A DNA stretch of 64,000 bases from Bacillus_BD sp963787345 (GCA_963787345.1 CAWBCW010000026.1:124001-188000), one strand, 5' to 3'. Shown: positions 8,569 through 17,029, numbered from the stretch's first letter. Notes: generated by a model from the letters alone, not told the origin. Numbers and translations are program-made.

Positions 8569-9276
8569 TCACCATTCTTTGGGTTCATAGTTTAATTCTC
8601 TAAATAATTGAGTTCGCTCTTTCTTGGATAAATCTCTCCATTGTCCAGGTGGAAGTTTGCCTAAAAGAATATTCATAACTCGAATTCGTTGTAAACGATA
8701 GACATCGTACCCTAATTCAGCACACATGCGGCGAATTTGGCGATTTAGCCCCTGGGTTAAAACAATGTTAAAATCATATTTTGATAATTGAACAACTTTA
8801 CAAGGTAGTGTTTTTGTACCTAATATTTTGACTCCTTCTGACATCTTCTCCAGGAATTCAGGAGTAATCGGTTTGTCTACTGAAACGATATATTCCTTTT
8901 CATGCCTATTTTCAGAACGCAGAATCTCGTTAACGATATCGCCATCGTTCGTAAGAAGTATTAAGCCCTCTGAATCTTTATCAAGGCGCCCAATATTAAA
9001 TATTCTTAATGGGTGATTGACCAAATCAACAATATTCCCTTTTACACGTTTTTCTGTTGTACTAGTAATGCCTACCGGTTTATTTAAGGCAATATAGACA
9101 TTATTCCTTGCTACTCGGATCTGATTTCCATCTACCCGCACGTCATCTCCCGGTTCGACTTGGCTGCCTATCGTTGCACGTTTACCATTAATAGTAACTC
9201 TTCCGTCGGTAATTAACTTATCGGCACCTCGTCTAGATGATTTTCCAGATTCACTTATATATTTATTAATACGCAT
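8569..9276 (-). CDS. rluF: 23S rRNA pseudouridine synthase of the RluF/RsuA class
   Basis: A 235-residue protein with an N-terminal S4 RNA-binding domain (residues 1-50, RINKYISESGKSSRRGADKL) and the RsuA/RluB/E/F catalytic core. Motif I is GRLDKDSEGLILLTNDG, with the catalytic aspartate at 99, and the core ends with LNRQIRRMCAELGYDVYRLQRIRVMNI. The overall organisation and the KEYIVSVDKPI segment favour RluF, which in E. coli modifies U2604 of 23S rRNA. RluB/E/RsuA activity cannot be excluded. It acts on ribosomal RNA in the cytoplasm. It is monocistronic and convergent with the upstream ATPase gene. Confidence 0.85.
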   Translation of the reverse strand: MRINKYISESGKSSRRGADKLITDGRVTINGKRATIGSQVEPGDDVRVDGNQIRVARNNVYIALNKPVGITSTTEKRVKGNIVDLVNHPLRIFNIGRLDKDSEGLILLTNDGDIVNEILRSENRHEKEYIVSVDKPITPEFLEKMSEGVKILGTKTLPCKVVQLSKYDFNIVLTQGLNRQIRRMCAELGYDVYRLQRIRVMNILLGKLPPGQWRDLSKKERTQLFRELNYEPKEW

Positions 9277-9494
9277 GTTGCCACATCCTTAACTAGATGA
9301 TTGTTTTATTAGATATTACTATACTTTACATTAAGGGTGAATCATAAACCTTAGTGTAAACTCTCCACGGTTAACTTTACCATAAAGTAGTTTCCTTAAA
9401 TAAGCATGTTTCCATTTAGAAACAAGTATGCTGTAATAGTGATAGAATAATAGTTCATTCTGTTCTAAGTAGTTAAAGAAGTGAGGAAATACTA

Positions 9495-10373
9495 GTGAAA
9501 AAATTCAAAAAATTTTATTTAGAGATTACAAGTGTATGCAATCTTGCATGCAGCTTTTGTCCACCAACTGAACGGCAGAAGCAATTCATTTCTGTGGAGG
9601 ATTTTTCTAAGAGATTAGATCAAATTAAACCACACACAGATTATATTTATTTACATGTAAAAGGGGAGCCGTTGCTCCATCCTCATATAGATCAATTGTT
9701 AGACGTAAGTCATGAAAAAGGGTTTAAAGTGAATATCACAACGAATGGAACATTAATTAATAAAAAGAGAGAGAAATTATTAAATAAGCCGGCCTTACGA
9801 CAAATGAATTTCTCACTCCATAGTTTTGATGGCAATATTGGTTCTAAAGATAAGGAAGGCTATGTGAGAAGTATCCTTTCTTTTATTAAAGAAGCAACGA
9901 GCGGATCAGAAATAATCGTTTCCCTGAGATTATGGAATCTTACACAAGATAATACGACGAACTTGGAAAGAAAACGAAATAGAGAATTACTAGAAATAAT
10001 TGAGAAAGAATTTGATTTAGACTACAAAATTGAAGAGAAGGTCACACCAGGAAGTGGTGTAAAAATTGCAGATCGCGTCTATATTAATCAAGATTACGAG
10101 TTTCAGTGGCCAGCGTTACATGAAGAAGAGGATGATGGTAAGGGCTTTTGCTATGGCTTGAGAAATCAGGCAGGTATTTTAGCAAATGGGACGGTTATTC
10201 CTTGTTGTTTAGATGGTGAGGGAGTGATCAATCTTGGAAATATTAATGATCATTCATTTTCTGAAATTATCGAGATGGATCGGGCAAAAAACCTTGTAGA
10301 TGGCTTTTCACGCAGAGAGGCAGTTGAGGAATTGTGCAGGAAATGCGGGTATCGTAAAAGGTTTGGAAAATAG
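9495..10373 (+). CDS. Radical SAM protein with SPASM-like C-terminus
   Basis: The GTG-started 292-residue protein has the radical SAM cluster motif CNLACSFC (Cys 15, 19, 22), which binds the [4Fe-4S] that cleaves S-adenosylmethionine. It is followed by GEPLLHP and NITTNGTLI in the barrel. The C-terminus carries a SPASM-like set of cysteines (GFCYGL, IPCCLDGEG, ELCRKCGYR) that would hold auxiliary clusters. Such proteins often modify peptides, but no precursor peptide is evident next to it, so the substrate is unknown. A GAGG lies nine bases before the GTG. The gene is followed after 73 bases by a pseudouridine synthase on the same strand. Confidence 0.85.
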   Translation: MKKFKKFYLEITSVCNLACSFCPPTERQKQFISVEDFSKRLDQIKPHTDYIYLHVKGEPLLHPHIDQLLDVSHEKGFKVNITTNGTLINKKREKLLNKPALRQMNFSLHSFDGNIGSKDKEGYVRSILSFIKEATSGSEIIVSLRLWNLTQDNTTNLERKRNRELLEIIEKEFDLDYKIEEKVTPGSGVKIADRVYINQDYEFQWPALHEEEDDGKGFCYGLRNQAGILANGTVIPCCLDGEGVINLGNINDHSFSEIIEMDRAKNLVDGFSRREAVEELCRKCGYRKRFGK

Positions 10374-10446
10374 ATAGGTCAATGGCGATTATAACTAAAA
10401 AAATGTTATGATGATTTCAATATGTCTTAAGGAGTTTTAAAAATCT

Positions 10447-11187
10447 ATGAAAATACCAATATTATTTGAGGATAATCACTTGCTTTTAGTAGAAAAGCCA
10501 ATTAACATTCCTGTTCAAGCAGATAATAGCGGGGATCTTGATTTGTTAACGATGCTAAAAGATGATCTAAAAATACGTTACCAAAAGCCAGGTAATGTTT
10601 ATTTGGGACTTGTCCATCGCTTGGATCGACCTGTTGGTGGTGTCATGGTGTTTGCGAAAACTTCGAAGGCCGCTTCTAGATTATCAGACATGATTCGCAG
10701 ACATGCAATGGAACGAAATTACTTAGCCGTTGTTCATGGAACCCCAGACAAGAAAAGGGGGCAATTAGTGCACTATCTTCATAAAGATAATCAGAAGAAT
10801 AAGGTGTCTGTTGTTTCTCCACAACATCCAAACGCAAAAAAGGCCGTGCTGGATTTCGAGGTTATCGAATCGAAAAGGGGATTTAGTCTACTTTCTGTGA
10901 ATCTTCATACAGGGAGACCCCATCAAATCCGAGTTCAAATGGCAACAATGGGCCATCCCATTTTTGGCGATCAAAAATATGGTGAACATGTTAATAAAAA
11001 GGGACAACAAATTGCACTTTGGGCTCATTATATTCAGTTTGAGCATCCTGTTAAGAAGGAACCAATAGCAGTTTATTCATTACCACCTAGCAATTACCCT
11101 TGGGATTTATGGAATGTTGATACGAATAAAGAAACAAATGAGGTTTTTACGACCTTCACTGATAACAAGTTACTCCTAAATCGTTAA
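10447..11187 (+). CDS. RluA-family pseudouridine synthase without S4 domain
   Basis: A 246-residue protein with the RluA-family motif HRLDRPVGGVMVFAKTSKAASRLS, giving the catalytic aspartate at residue 60, followed by LHTGRPHQIRVQMATMGHPIFGDQKYG. No N-terminal S4 domain is present; the frame starts directly with the catalytic domain (IPILFEDNHLLLVEKP). It isomerises uridine to pseudouridine in an rRNA or tRNA; the target site cannot be assigned. An AAGGAG ribosome binding site lies upstream. A terminator and a parS site follow. Confidence 0.88.
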   Translation: MKIPILFEDNHLLLVEKPINIPVQADNSGDLDLLTMLKDDLKIRYQKPGNVYLGLVHRLDRPVGGVMVFAKTSKAASRLSDMIRRHAMERNYLAVVHGTPDKKRGQLVHYLHKDNQKNKVSVVSPQHPNAKKAVLDFEVIESKRGFSLLSVNLHTGRPHQIRVQMATMGHPIFGDQKYGEHVNKKGQQIALWAHYIQFEHPVKKEPIAVYSLPPSNYPWDLWNVDTNKETNEVFTTFTDNKLLLNR

Positions 11188-11250
11188 TAAAGGTTAAGAG
11201 GATGGAAAAATCTCTTTACACAGGAAATGCTTAAACATTATTTATGGAAT

Positions 11251-11266
11251 TGTTTCACGTGAAACA
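11251..11266. promoter_or_regulatory. parS site (Spo0J/ParB binding)
   Basis: TGTTTCACGTGAAACA is a perfect 16-bp palindrome matching the B. subtilis parS consensus TGTTNCACGTGAAACA. It is intergenic. In Bacillus most parS sites cluster near oriC and load ParB and SMC, so the window is likely origin-proximal. Confidence 0.95.
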
Positions 11267-11348
11267 AGTAATGAAGAAGTGAAAAACTGCTATTTTAATA
11301 ACTTTGGTGAACCGTAGGATAAATACAGAAGGTTTACCAGGAAAGGTA

Positions 11349-11385
11349 AGAAGGTGTTCCCTATCAAATTTAAGGGACACCTTCT
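11349..11385. terminator. Terminator
   Basis: The stem AGAAGGTGTTCCCT (11349-11362) with AGGGACACCTTCT (11373-11385) is followed by a T-rich tract. It lies between the pseudouridine synthase and the convergent pseudogene. Confidence 0.8.
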
Positions 11386-11424
11386 TTGCTTTTACATCGT
11401 TATATCTTTATTTGATAAAATATT

Positions 11425-11786
11425 TTAGTTTGTTTTCAGGATTAGAATATTAATTGTAAATAATAGTACGCTGATTACAAGTAATATTGAACCAATAATC
11501 ATGCCAATTGTAAAAGCACCATTCCCAGTTAGAAGTTGAAGGAATAAGGCTCCCTGCATGAGAGGGACTCCAATGTTATGCAGCCAAAAATAGCCTTTGG
11601 CTAAACTTGTTGTTGATGTACTTGGAAAGATTGAGTAAATAAGGCCGAAGATGGCCATAGAAACCCAACCTAGTAGATTTAAATGAGAAATGTAAATGAA
11701 AGATTATGAATGATTCCCATCGCTAGACCAAGACAAACGGCAAGTAAAAAGTAAACTGCAGCTATTTTCAAAAAGTGAATTTCCAT
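11425..11786 (-). pseudogene. Frameshifted small membrane protein related to haem-copper oxidase subunit I
   Basis: Reading from ATG 11786 (ribosome binding site GGAGGTG) gives MEIHFLKIAAVYFLLAVC and LAMGIIHNLSFT, then a stop. One frame away the sequence continues HLNLLGWVSMAIFGLIYSIFP to a stop at 11425. The joined product would be about 120 residues with several membrane helices. The HxHLNLLGWVSM pattern is typical of short cytochrome oxidase subunit I-like proteins in Bacillus. The frame is broken near 11692, apparently by one missing base. Either the gene is dead or the assembly has a single-base error. Confidence 0.75.
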
Positions 11787-11806
11787 ATATAGCACCTCCT
11801 ATTCCC

Positions 11807-11822
11807 TCAAAAGCGTTTCCAT
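11807..11822 (-). promoter_or_regulatory. Possible cre (CcpA) site
   Basis: On the minus strand ATGGAAACGCTTTTGA matches the left half of the cre consensus well but the right half poorly. It lies 21 bases upstream of the start of the oxidase-like pseudogene. Confidence 0.3.
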
Positions 11823-11934
11823 TATTGTGATAATATAAAAGGTAAAAAATATATATTTTTTTACAAAGCCTTATTAAAACCTATGAACTTTATACCGAAA
11901 AAAATATGATATTCCAATTCAAAGCTATTTGTTA

Positions 11935-12152
11935 TAATGAAACTCATTAGACCTTTTAACTCTCTTCAGCTGAAGTCTCCCATTTCTATAAGTGGTGGGA
12001 TGAATGCAAGTTTTTTACAATTCAGAGGGGATTTCACACCCCGGCTGAATGAAGTTAAAGCCTCTGGCGGATGTCACGGATTTTTTAATGGCAAGTTTTC
12101 GAGCGGGCTCGAGAAAAGTGCGGACACAAATTCGACAGGCGAATTTGATTAG
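11935..12152 (+). mobile_element. Hairpin-rich block resembling an IS200/IS605-type element end (remnant)
   Basis: Several compact hairpins follow one another: a TCCCA/TGGGA stem near 11976-12000, GGGG/CCCC around 12029-12045, a GAGC/GCTC stem near 12099-12116, and a perfect 8-bp hairpin CAAATTCG-acagg-CGAATTTG at about 12127-12147. This order of hairpins, and phrases such as GTGGGATGAATGCAAG and AAAAGTGCGGACAC, resemble the terminal regions of IS605-type (tnpB) elements. No transposase gene is present. The 71-residue frame across it is probably not a protein. It sits directly against the PucR gene start. Confidence 0.4.
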
Positions 12153-12167
12153 AAAGTAGTTGAGAAC

Positions 12168-13793
12168 ATGGGTATATGTGTTGGAGACATTCTTAATTCC
12201 GAGTTCTTTGGGAATTTCAAGTTACTGGCAGGCCATGGCGGGCTTGACAATCAAATACAAGGTGTCGCTGTTATGGATGCCCCAGATAGCTTTGAAAGAT
12301 GGAGTTATGGACGCGAATTAGTAATTACATCAGGTTATGTATTTTACAAAAATCCGGGATTAATCGAAAAGATTATCGAATCGGGGGAGATAAAGGGGAT
12401 ATCAGCCTTTGGGATTAAACTAGGCAGGTTCATTAATCAAATTCCGGAACATATAATCACTGCTTTTAATGAATCAAATATTCCCTTAATAAGTATTCCC
12501 TCAGAATCAACTTGGATGGGGATTATGAATCAACTGAATGTTCTTGTCATGAATCAGAGCATTAGACAATTTAATATTAGAAACATTAATCCTAGCAACT
12601 ACTCTAACCTATCTTATCAGGTTAGAAAGATACAAAATATCTTATCCCAAATTGAAAAAGAAATGAACTTTCCGGCAATGTTGTATGACCTATCAAATGA
12701 AAAGGCATATTATAGTTCCCCAGCTTTTATCCAGCAAGCGGATCACCTAGAAATAGAAGACTTCTGGAAGCCATCATTTGAATACACGAACGAAATTCTT
12801 TGTAATAACCTCAACATGATTCGTTATCGATTCTTTGATGAAAAGTATGACAAGCCTTATAGTTGGATCACGGTTCCGATCACCGTTGGCGAGAAGATTG
12901 AAGCATACTTTGTTATCGTTGAAGCTACAGGGCTTATCGATTACTTTGACCAATTTGCTTTACGTATCGGATTTATGCTACTTCAATCGCTTTATGAGCA
13001 AATGCTCATCGCACAGAATATTGGAGATGCAGGATTTGAGAAGTTTACGGTAGATATTTTAGCAGGAAACCTATCAGGTCAGGAAATGATTGCTAAACGT
13101 GCAACAGATCTAAACATAGATATAAATTCAAAGTATTATTTGACCTTAATGACCCAAACGAACAGTGATTTACAACTATCAAATTATAAAGACAACGTGA
13201 AGAATACCGTGTATACGAGTATTAGTTACTCTGGGGTAAGAATGGCTATTACTACTGAAAATAGTTTTATCTTCCTTTTTCCAAAAGATAGAACCATTTC
13301 ACATGAGAAAAACCTAGAGCATATTAAAGGGTACTTAACGGAACTATCCAATAAATTGGAAAGAAAGGTAGAAAATATTGAGCTTTTGTTTGGCATATCG
13401 GATATGAGTGATACAATCTTTGGGATGAATAGAAACTATTTAAGATGTCAAAAGGCGATAAATAATGGTAAGCTGCTTTTTCCTGAGAAAAGTTACTTCA
13501 CATACTCAGAGTTAGGTGCTTTTGCATGGATGGATATTCGAGAAGATGAGATCGAAATGATGCTTAAGGATTTAAAGGAGTTATTCAATCACGATGACAA
13601 AAAGGAACTAATAGAGACTTTAAAGGTCTACCTCGATTGCAATATGAATTATAGCCATACCGCAAAAAGGCTTTATATTCATATTAATACGGTAAGAAAG
13701 AGAATCGAACATATTAACGATCGAATTCATATTGATTTAGAGGAACCTTTAAATCGATTAAAGATAGAGATTTTACTCAATTTATTTAACTGA
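12168..13793 (+). CDS. PucR-family transcriptional regulator
   Basis: A 541-residue protein with the N-terminal PucR ligand domain (VGDILNSEFFGNFKLLAGHGGLDNQIQGVAVMDAPDSFERWSYGRELVITSGY, residues 4-60), a variable middle, and a C-terminal helix-turn-helix of the PucR/CdaR type (LDCNMNYSHTAKRLYIHINTVRKRIEHI, about residues 480-510). Family members respond to purines, amino acids or related nitrogen compounds. The following MFS transporter and M20 amidohydrolase are plausible targets, so the ligand may be an acylated or amidated compound taken up by that transporter. The ribosome binding site is weak, and the hairpin block at 11935-12152 abuts the start and may have replaced its native promoter. 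Confidence 0.85.
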   Translation: MGICVGDILNSEFFGNFKLLAGHGGLDNQIQGVAVMDAPDSFERWSYGRELVITSGYVFYKNPGLIEKIIESGEIKGISAFGIKLGRFINQIPEHIITAFNESNIPLISIPSESTWMGIMNQLNVLVMNQSIRQFNIRNINPSNYSNLSYQVRKIQNILSQIEKEMNFPAMLYDLSNEKAYYSSPAFIQQADHLEIEDFWKPSFEYTNEILCNNLNMIRYRFFDEKYDKPYSWITVPITVGEKIEAYFVIVEATGLIDYFDQFALRIGFMLLQSLYEQMLIAQNIGDAGFEKFTVDILAGNLSGQEMIAKRATDLNIDINSKYYLTLMTQTNSDLQLSNYKDNVKNTVYTSISYSGVRMAITTENSFIFLFPKDRTISHEKNLEHIKGYLTELSNKLERKVENIELLFGISDMSDTIFGMNRNYLRCQKAINNGKLLFPEKSYFTYSELGAFAWMDIREDEIEMMLKDLKELFNHDDKKELIETLKVYLDCNMNYSHTAKRLYIHINTVRKRIEHINDRIHIDLEEPLNRLKIEILLNLFN

Positions 13794-13831
13794 ATATATG
13801 GCTCTCTACAAAGGCCTTTAAGGTTTTGTGA

Positions 13832-13869
13832 AAAAATTTTCATTTTAATAATAAAAAATGAAAATTTTT
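13832..13869 (+). terminator. Terminator of the PucR gene
   Basis: The stem AAAAATTTTCATTTT (13832-13846) pairs perfectly with AAAATGAAAATTTTT (13855-13869). It is AT-rich and ends in a T-run. Confidence 0.75.
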
Positions 13870-13876
13870 GACGTTA

Positions 13877-13890
13877 CGAAAGCGCTATCA
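13877..13890. promoter_or_regulatory. cre site upstream of the MFS/amidohydrolase pair
   Basis: CGAAAGCGCTATCA matches the cre consensus TGWAANCGNTNWCA at every position but the first. It implies CcpA-mediated carbon control of the genes at 14065-16504. Confidence 0.7.
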
Positions 13891-14064
13891 AAAATATACA
13901 ATATAGTTATCATTCAGCTGAATAATCGTTAACCTTTCTTTTAATATAACAAATTATTTATGAAAAGGTTGGTATAAAGGGATACTAATTAATAATGTAA
14001 GCGATTACTTTTTTAGTATTCAGGAGCTAGTATGTCAAGAAAAAGATGAAGCGGGGGAGACCAT

Positions 14065-15306
14065 ATGGCTATTTCCGAAAAAGCAATACAGAAGCAAGAA
14101 ACGCTATCTAAGAATTCTGATCAGAAAGCTAATAAAAAAAGTGAAATATGGCTAATTACAGCCTTAATGTTCGGCTATTCCTTACTTTATATGGATAAAA
14201 ATATGATTTCAACAGCAATAATTCCAATTGCTGAGCAGTATAACTTTACAACTAGTCAGACAGGATTAATCATGAGTTTGTTTTTCTTAGGCTATTCCCT
14301 AATGCAAATTCCAGGAGGATGGTTGGCAGATAAAATTGGTTATAAAAAGGTATTAATTCTATCACTCCTAATTATTTCTATATTTACATTTGCATTTGGT
14401 TTTTCAGGAAGTCTTATTTTGTTTATATTGATTCGTTTCTTCGCAGGTGTTGGTCACGCAGGATATCCATCAAGTACGTCAAAAAGTATTGCGAATAATT
14501 TCTCGAAAAATAGAAGGACTTTTATCCAATCTCTTATTTTATCTACGAGTGGGATCGGAGGAATATTAGCTTTTCTATTTGGCGCAAGACTGATTGATTG
14601 GAATTGGAACTATGCTTACTATGTATTAGGTGCATTATTTGTTATTTCATTACTATTAGTCATTTTCTTTGTTCCTAATGATACTACTGTAACAGAGAAG
14701 AAGAAGAAGGCTGAACCAAAACAAACTAGTTTTAAATCAGTCCTATTGAACAGAAATGTACTTACTCTTTTTATTGTTATGGTTTTAGTCAATATGGCGT
14801 TTTACGGAAATATGTCATGGCTCCCTTCCTATTTAAGAGAAAAATTCGAACTGTCAATTAGTACAGTTGGGACAATTCTAGCTATCAATGCCGTTGGAGG
14901 AACCGTTGCTTCCTTATTAGCAGGCGTTTTATTAACAAAGTTTTTTGCCGAAAAAGAAAAGGTGTTATTTTTAAGCAGTTCGATCATTTCAGCTCTAGCC
15001 TTTGCTGGTTTGGTGCTTACTGATTCATTAGCTCTATCTGTTGGATTATTATATTTACTTACATTTTGTATAACAATTGTGTTTGTTGGAGTATTCTCTT
15101 GGCCGCATAAAATTCTTCCTGAAAAGGTAATTGGTTCTTCTGTCGGGGTCATTAATACCGGGTCTACCCTTGGAGGCTTTATTGCCCCAATGACATTTGG
15201 AGCTTTAATTTCTCTTTTTGGCGGTTCTTTCTCAATTGTGTTTATTACTTTATCAATAGTAATGGTTCTCGCTGGGTTTATCGTGCTTGCGGTTAAAACA
15301 AAATAG
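14065..15306 (+). CDS. MFS transporter, probable organic anion or peptide-like substrate
   Basis: A 413-residue, 12-helix major facilitator. The signature loop GGWLADKIGYKKV follows helix 2 near residue 90, after YMDKNMISTAIIPIAEQYNFTTSQTGLIMSLFFLGYSLMQIPGG, a start typical of anion:cation symporter-like carriers. Helix 4-5 has RFFAGVGHAGYPSSTS. A GGGGGAG ribosome binding site precedes the ATG. Its stop is 16 bases before an M20 amidohydrolase start, so the two form an operon and the carrier probably imports the substrate that the hydrolase cleaves. A cre site and the PucR gene lie upstream. Confidence 0.85.
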   Translation: MAISEKAIQKQETLSKNSDQKANKKSEIWLITALMFGYSLLYMDKNMISTAIIPIAEQYNFTTSQTGLIMSLFFLGYSLMQIPGGWLADKIGYKKVLILSLLIISIFTFAFGFSGSLILFILIRFFAGVGHAGYPSSTSKSIANNFSKNRRTFIQSLILSTSGIGGILAFLFGARLIDWNWNYAYYVLGALFVISLLLVIFFVPNDTTVTEKKKKAEPKQTSFKSVLLNRNVLTLFIVMVLVNMAFYGNMSWLPSYLREKFELSISTVGTILAINAVGGTVASLLAGVLLTKFFAEKEKVLFLSSSIISALAFAGLVLTDSLALSVGLLYLLTFCITIVFVGVFSWPHKILPEKVIGSSVGVINTGSTLGGFIAPMTFGALISLFGGSFSIVFITLSIVMVLAGFIVLAVKTK

Positions 15307-15322
15307 TTAGGAGGAGAAACAA

Positions 15323-16504
15323 ATGATTGATCAATTATTAAAGAGACTGGAAGAGAGAAAAGAAGAGATCATTGAGATAAGAAGATACCTACATCAACAT
15401 CCCGAATTATCTTTTAAAGAGGAAAAAACAGCTCAATACATTGCTGATTTTTATGAAGGAAAAGATGTAGAAGTTCAAAGAAATGTTGGAAATGGCCACG
15501 GAATTATCGTAACGATTAAAGGTGGAAGACCAGGAAAAACAATTGGTCTTAGAGCAGATTTTGATGCGTTACCTATTGTGGAAGAAACTGACGTGCCATT
15601 TAAATCTAAAAATGAAGGAGTCATGCATGCTTGTGGACATGACGGACACACTGCTTATTTACTAGTTCTTGCTGACTGTCTGATCCAATTAAAATCCGAG
15701 CTTGCCGGCACCATCAAAATTATTCATCAGCATGCAGAAGAAGTCCCTCCAGGCGGTGCGAAAAGTATTGTTGAATCCGGTATATTGGACGATTTAGATG
15801 CGGTATTCGGCATTCACTTATTCCCGTTTATGCCTGCGGGTTCTATCGGGCTTCGCAGTGGTTATGCAATGGCTGGACGGTCCTATTTCAAACTGAAGAT
15901 TCAAGGTGTTGGCGGCCATGGCTCTTCACCTCATATAGCAAATGACTCGATTGTCGCAGGGTCACATTTTGTCACAGCTGTCCAAACCGTCATTAGCCGT
16001 CGATTAAATCCATTTGATGTTGGGGTTATTACAATTGGTTCTTTTGACGGAAAAGGCACATTCAACGTGATTAAAGATAGCGTCGAACTTGAAGGTGATG
16101 TACGTTATATGACAGTTGAAACTCAACAAGTAATTGAAAAAGAGGTTCGCCGCATTGTAAAAGGGATTGAAGAAGAATTTGGAGTTAGCTGCGAACTGAC
16201 CTATACAGCAGACTATCCACCTTTATATAATGATCCAGAAATAACATCGTTCATTAAAGAATCTCTTGAAAAGATAGATGATCGGGATATTAAGGAAATC
16301 GTTGAAGGTCCAATGTTGTCCGGATCCGAAGACTTTGCCTATTATCTTGAAAAAGTCCCTGGATGTTTCTTTTACATTGGATGCAGCCCAAAAGGGGTAG
16401 AGAATCCTTATTTTAACCACCATCCAAAATTTGATATTGATGAAGATGCTCTATTAGTCGCGGCTAAATCAGTTGCTAGAGTTGTCTATAGCTATATGGA
16501 GTAA
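15323..16504 (+). CDS. M20D-family amidohydrolase (N-acyl amino acid / hippurate hydrolase type)
   Basis: A 393-residue metallo-amidohydrolase with the M20D metal-site segments MHACGHDGHTAYLL (about residue 101), HQHAEEVPPGGAKSIVESG (about 135), GSEDFAYYL (about 335) and FNHHPKFDID (about 365). Members hydrolyse N-acyl or N-aryl amino acids such as hippurate or N-acetyl amino acids, releasing the free amino acid in the cytoplasm. It lies 16 bases behind the MFS gene with a GGAGGAG ribosome binding site, and a strong terminator follows. The true substrate is unknown; indole-3-acetyl amino acids are another possibility for this subfamily. Confidence 0.88.
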   Translation: MIDQLLKRLEERKEEIIEIRRYLHQHPELSFKEEKTAQYIADFYEGKDVEVQRNVGNGHGIIVTIKGGRPGKTIGLRADFDALPIVEETDVPFKSKNEGVMHACGHDGHTAYLLVLADCLIQLKSELAGTIKIIHQHAEEVPPGGAKSIVESGILDDLDAVFGIHLFPFMPAGSIGLRSGYAMAGRSYFKLKIQGVGGHGSSPHIANDSIVAGSHFVTAVQTVISRRLNPFDVGVITIGSFDGKGTFNVIKDSVELEGDVRYMTVETQQVIEKEVRRIVKGIEEEFGVSCELTYTADYPPLYNDPEITSFIKESLEKIDDRDIKEIVEGPMLSGSEDFAYYLEKVPGCFFYIGCSPKGVENPYFNHHPKFDIDEDALLVAAKSVARVVYSYME

Positions 16505-16509
16505 TGAAT

Positions 16510-16543
16510 CAAATCCACCCCTTACCTTTAAGGGGTGGATTTG
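16510..16543 (+). terminator. Terminator of the MFS/amidohydrolase operon
   Basis: A perfect 14-bp stem CAAATCCACCCCTT / AAGGGGTGGATTTG followed by CCTTTTAAA. Confidence 0.88.
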
Positions 16544-16621
16544 CCTTTTAAAAATCCCATTTTGTGTTTGTTAATCTTACATAATTATCATAATAAGTGG
16601 AGAAAAGGACTTGTTTCAAAA

Positions 16622-16635
16622 TGAAAGCGCTTGCT
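16622..16635. promoter_or_regulatory. cre-like site just upstream of the riboswitch promoter
   Basis: TGAAAGCGCTTGCT matches 12 of 14 cre positions and ends ten bases before the -35 element. Confidence 0.55.
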
Positions 16636-16644
16636 TAATTTTTC

Positions 16645-16673
16645 TTGACAAAGGGAGCTTAAGGGAATATTAT
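16645..16673 (+). promoter_or_regulatory. Sigma-A promoter for the glycine riboswitch transcript
   Basis: TTGACA (16645-16650), 17-base spacer, TATTAT (16668-16673). Transcription would start near 16680, about 120 bases before the first aptamer. Confidence 0.65.
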
Positions 16674-16724
16674 GATAATATAACATAATATATTATTGCA
16701 TCATCAAAAACTATGAAACATTTA

Positions 16725-16738
16725 TGAAAACGTTTTCA
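16725..16738. promoter_or_regulatory. Perfect palindromic cre site
   Basis: TGAAAACGTTTTCA satisfies the whole cre consensus TGWAANCGNTNWCA. It lies about 45 bases downstream of the predicted start site, a position where bound CcpA acts as a transcription roadblock. Confidence 0.85.
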
Positions 16739-16801
16739 AACAATTGTTAGTAGTCCAGGCTTTAGAAATGATTTAATAAAATGCAAAATAATGTGGATGA
16801 A

Positions 16802-16980
16802 AGTTACAGGAGAGAACTTATAAGAAGTCGCCGAAGGAGCAAACTCTAAAAAAGACCTTTAGAGTGAATCTCTCAGGCTAAAAAAACTGTAACTGGACAC
16901 GCCTCTGGAGAGAACGTGTAAAACGTCACCGAAGGGGAGAGCTCTATTATTGAGCTAATCTCTCAGGTAAAAGGACAGAG
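16802..16980 (+). ncRNA. Tandem glycine riboswitch (two aptamers)
   Basis: Aptamer 1 is closed by AGTTACAG (16802-16809) pairing with CTGTAACT (16887-16894). It contains GGAGAGA, GCCGAAGGAGCAA and AATCTCTCAGGC. Aptamer 2 follows after a short linker (from about 16897) with CTGGAGAGA, CACCGAAGGGG, AATCTCTCAGGTAAAAGGACAGAG. These are the conserved blocks of the gcvT-type glycine riboswitch, in the usual tandem form. Glycine binding normally prevents the downstream terminator and turns expression on. The gene controlled is an MFS transporter, not a glycine cleavage gene. Confidence 0.95.
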
Positions 16981-17029
16981 AAGGGCAGAGAAGGCATTCT
17001 TGTATTTCGTGCCCTTCTCTGTCCTTTTT
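16973..17029 (+). terminator. Riboswitch expression-platform terminator
   Basis: GGACAGAGAAGGGC (16973-16986) pairs perfectly with GCCCTTCTCTGTCC (17011-17024), followed by five Ts. Its left arm overlaps the 3' side of aptamer 2 (GGACAGAG), so ligand binding and termination are mutually exclusive. Confidence 0.9.

Noticed and set aside
11937..12152. Protein-coding gene of 71 codons
   Set aside because: The sequence is dominated by hairpins, the translation has no recognisable features and there is no ribosome binding site. A structural DNA or RNA element explains it better.
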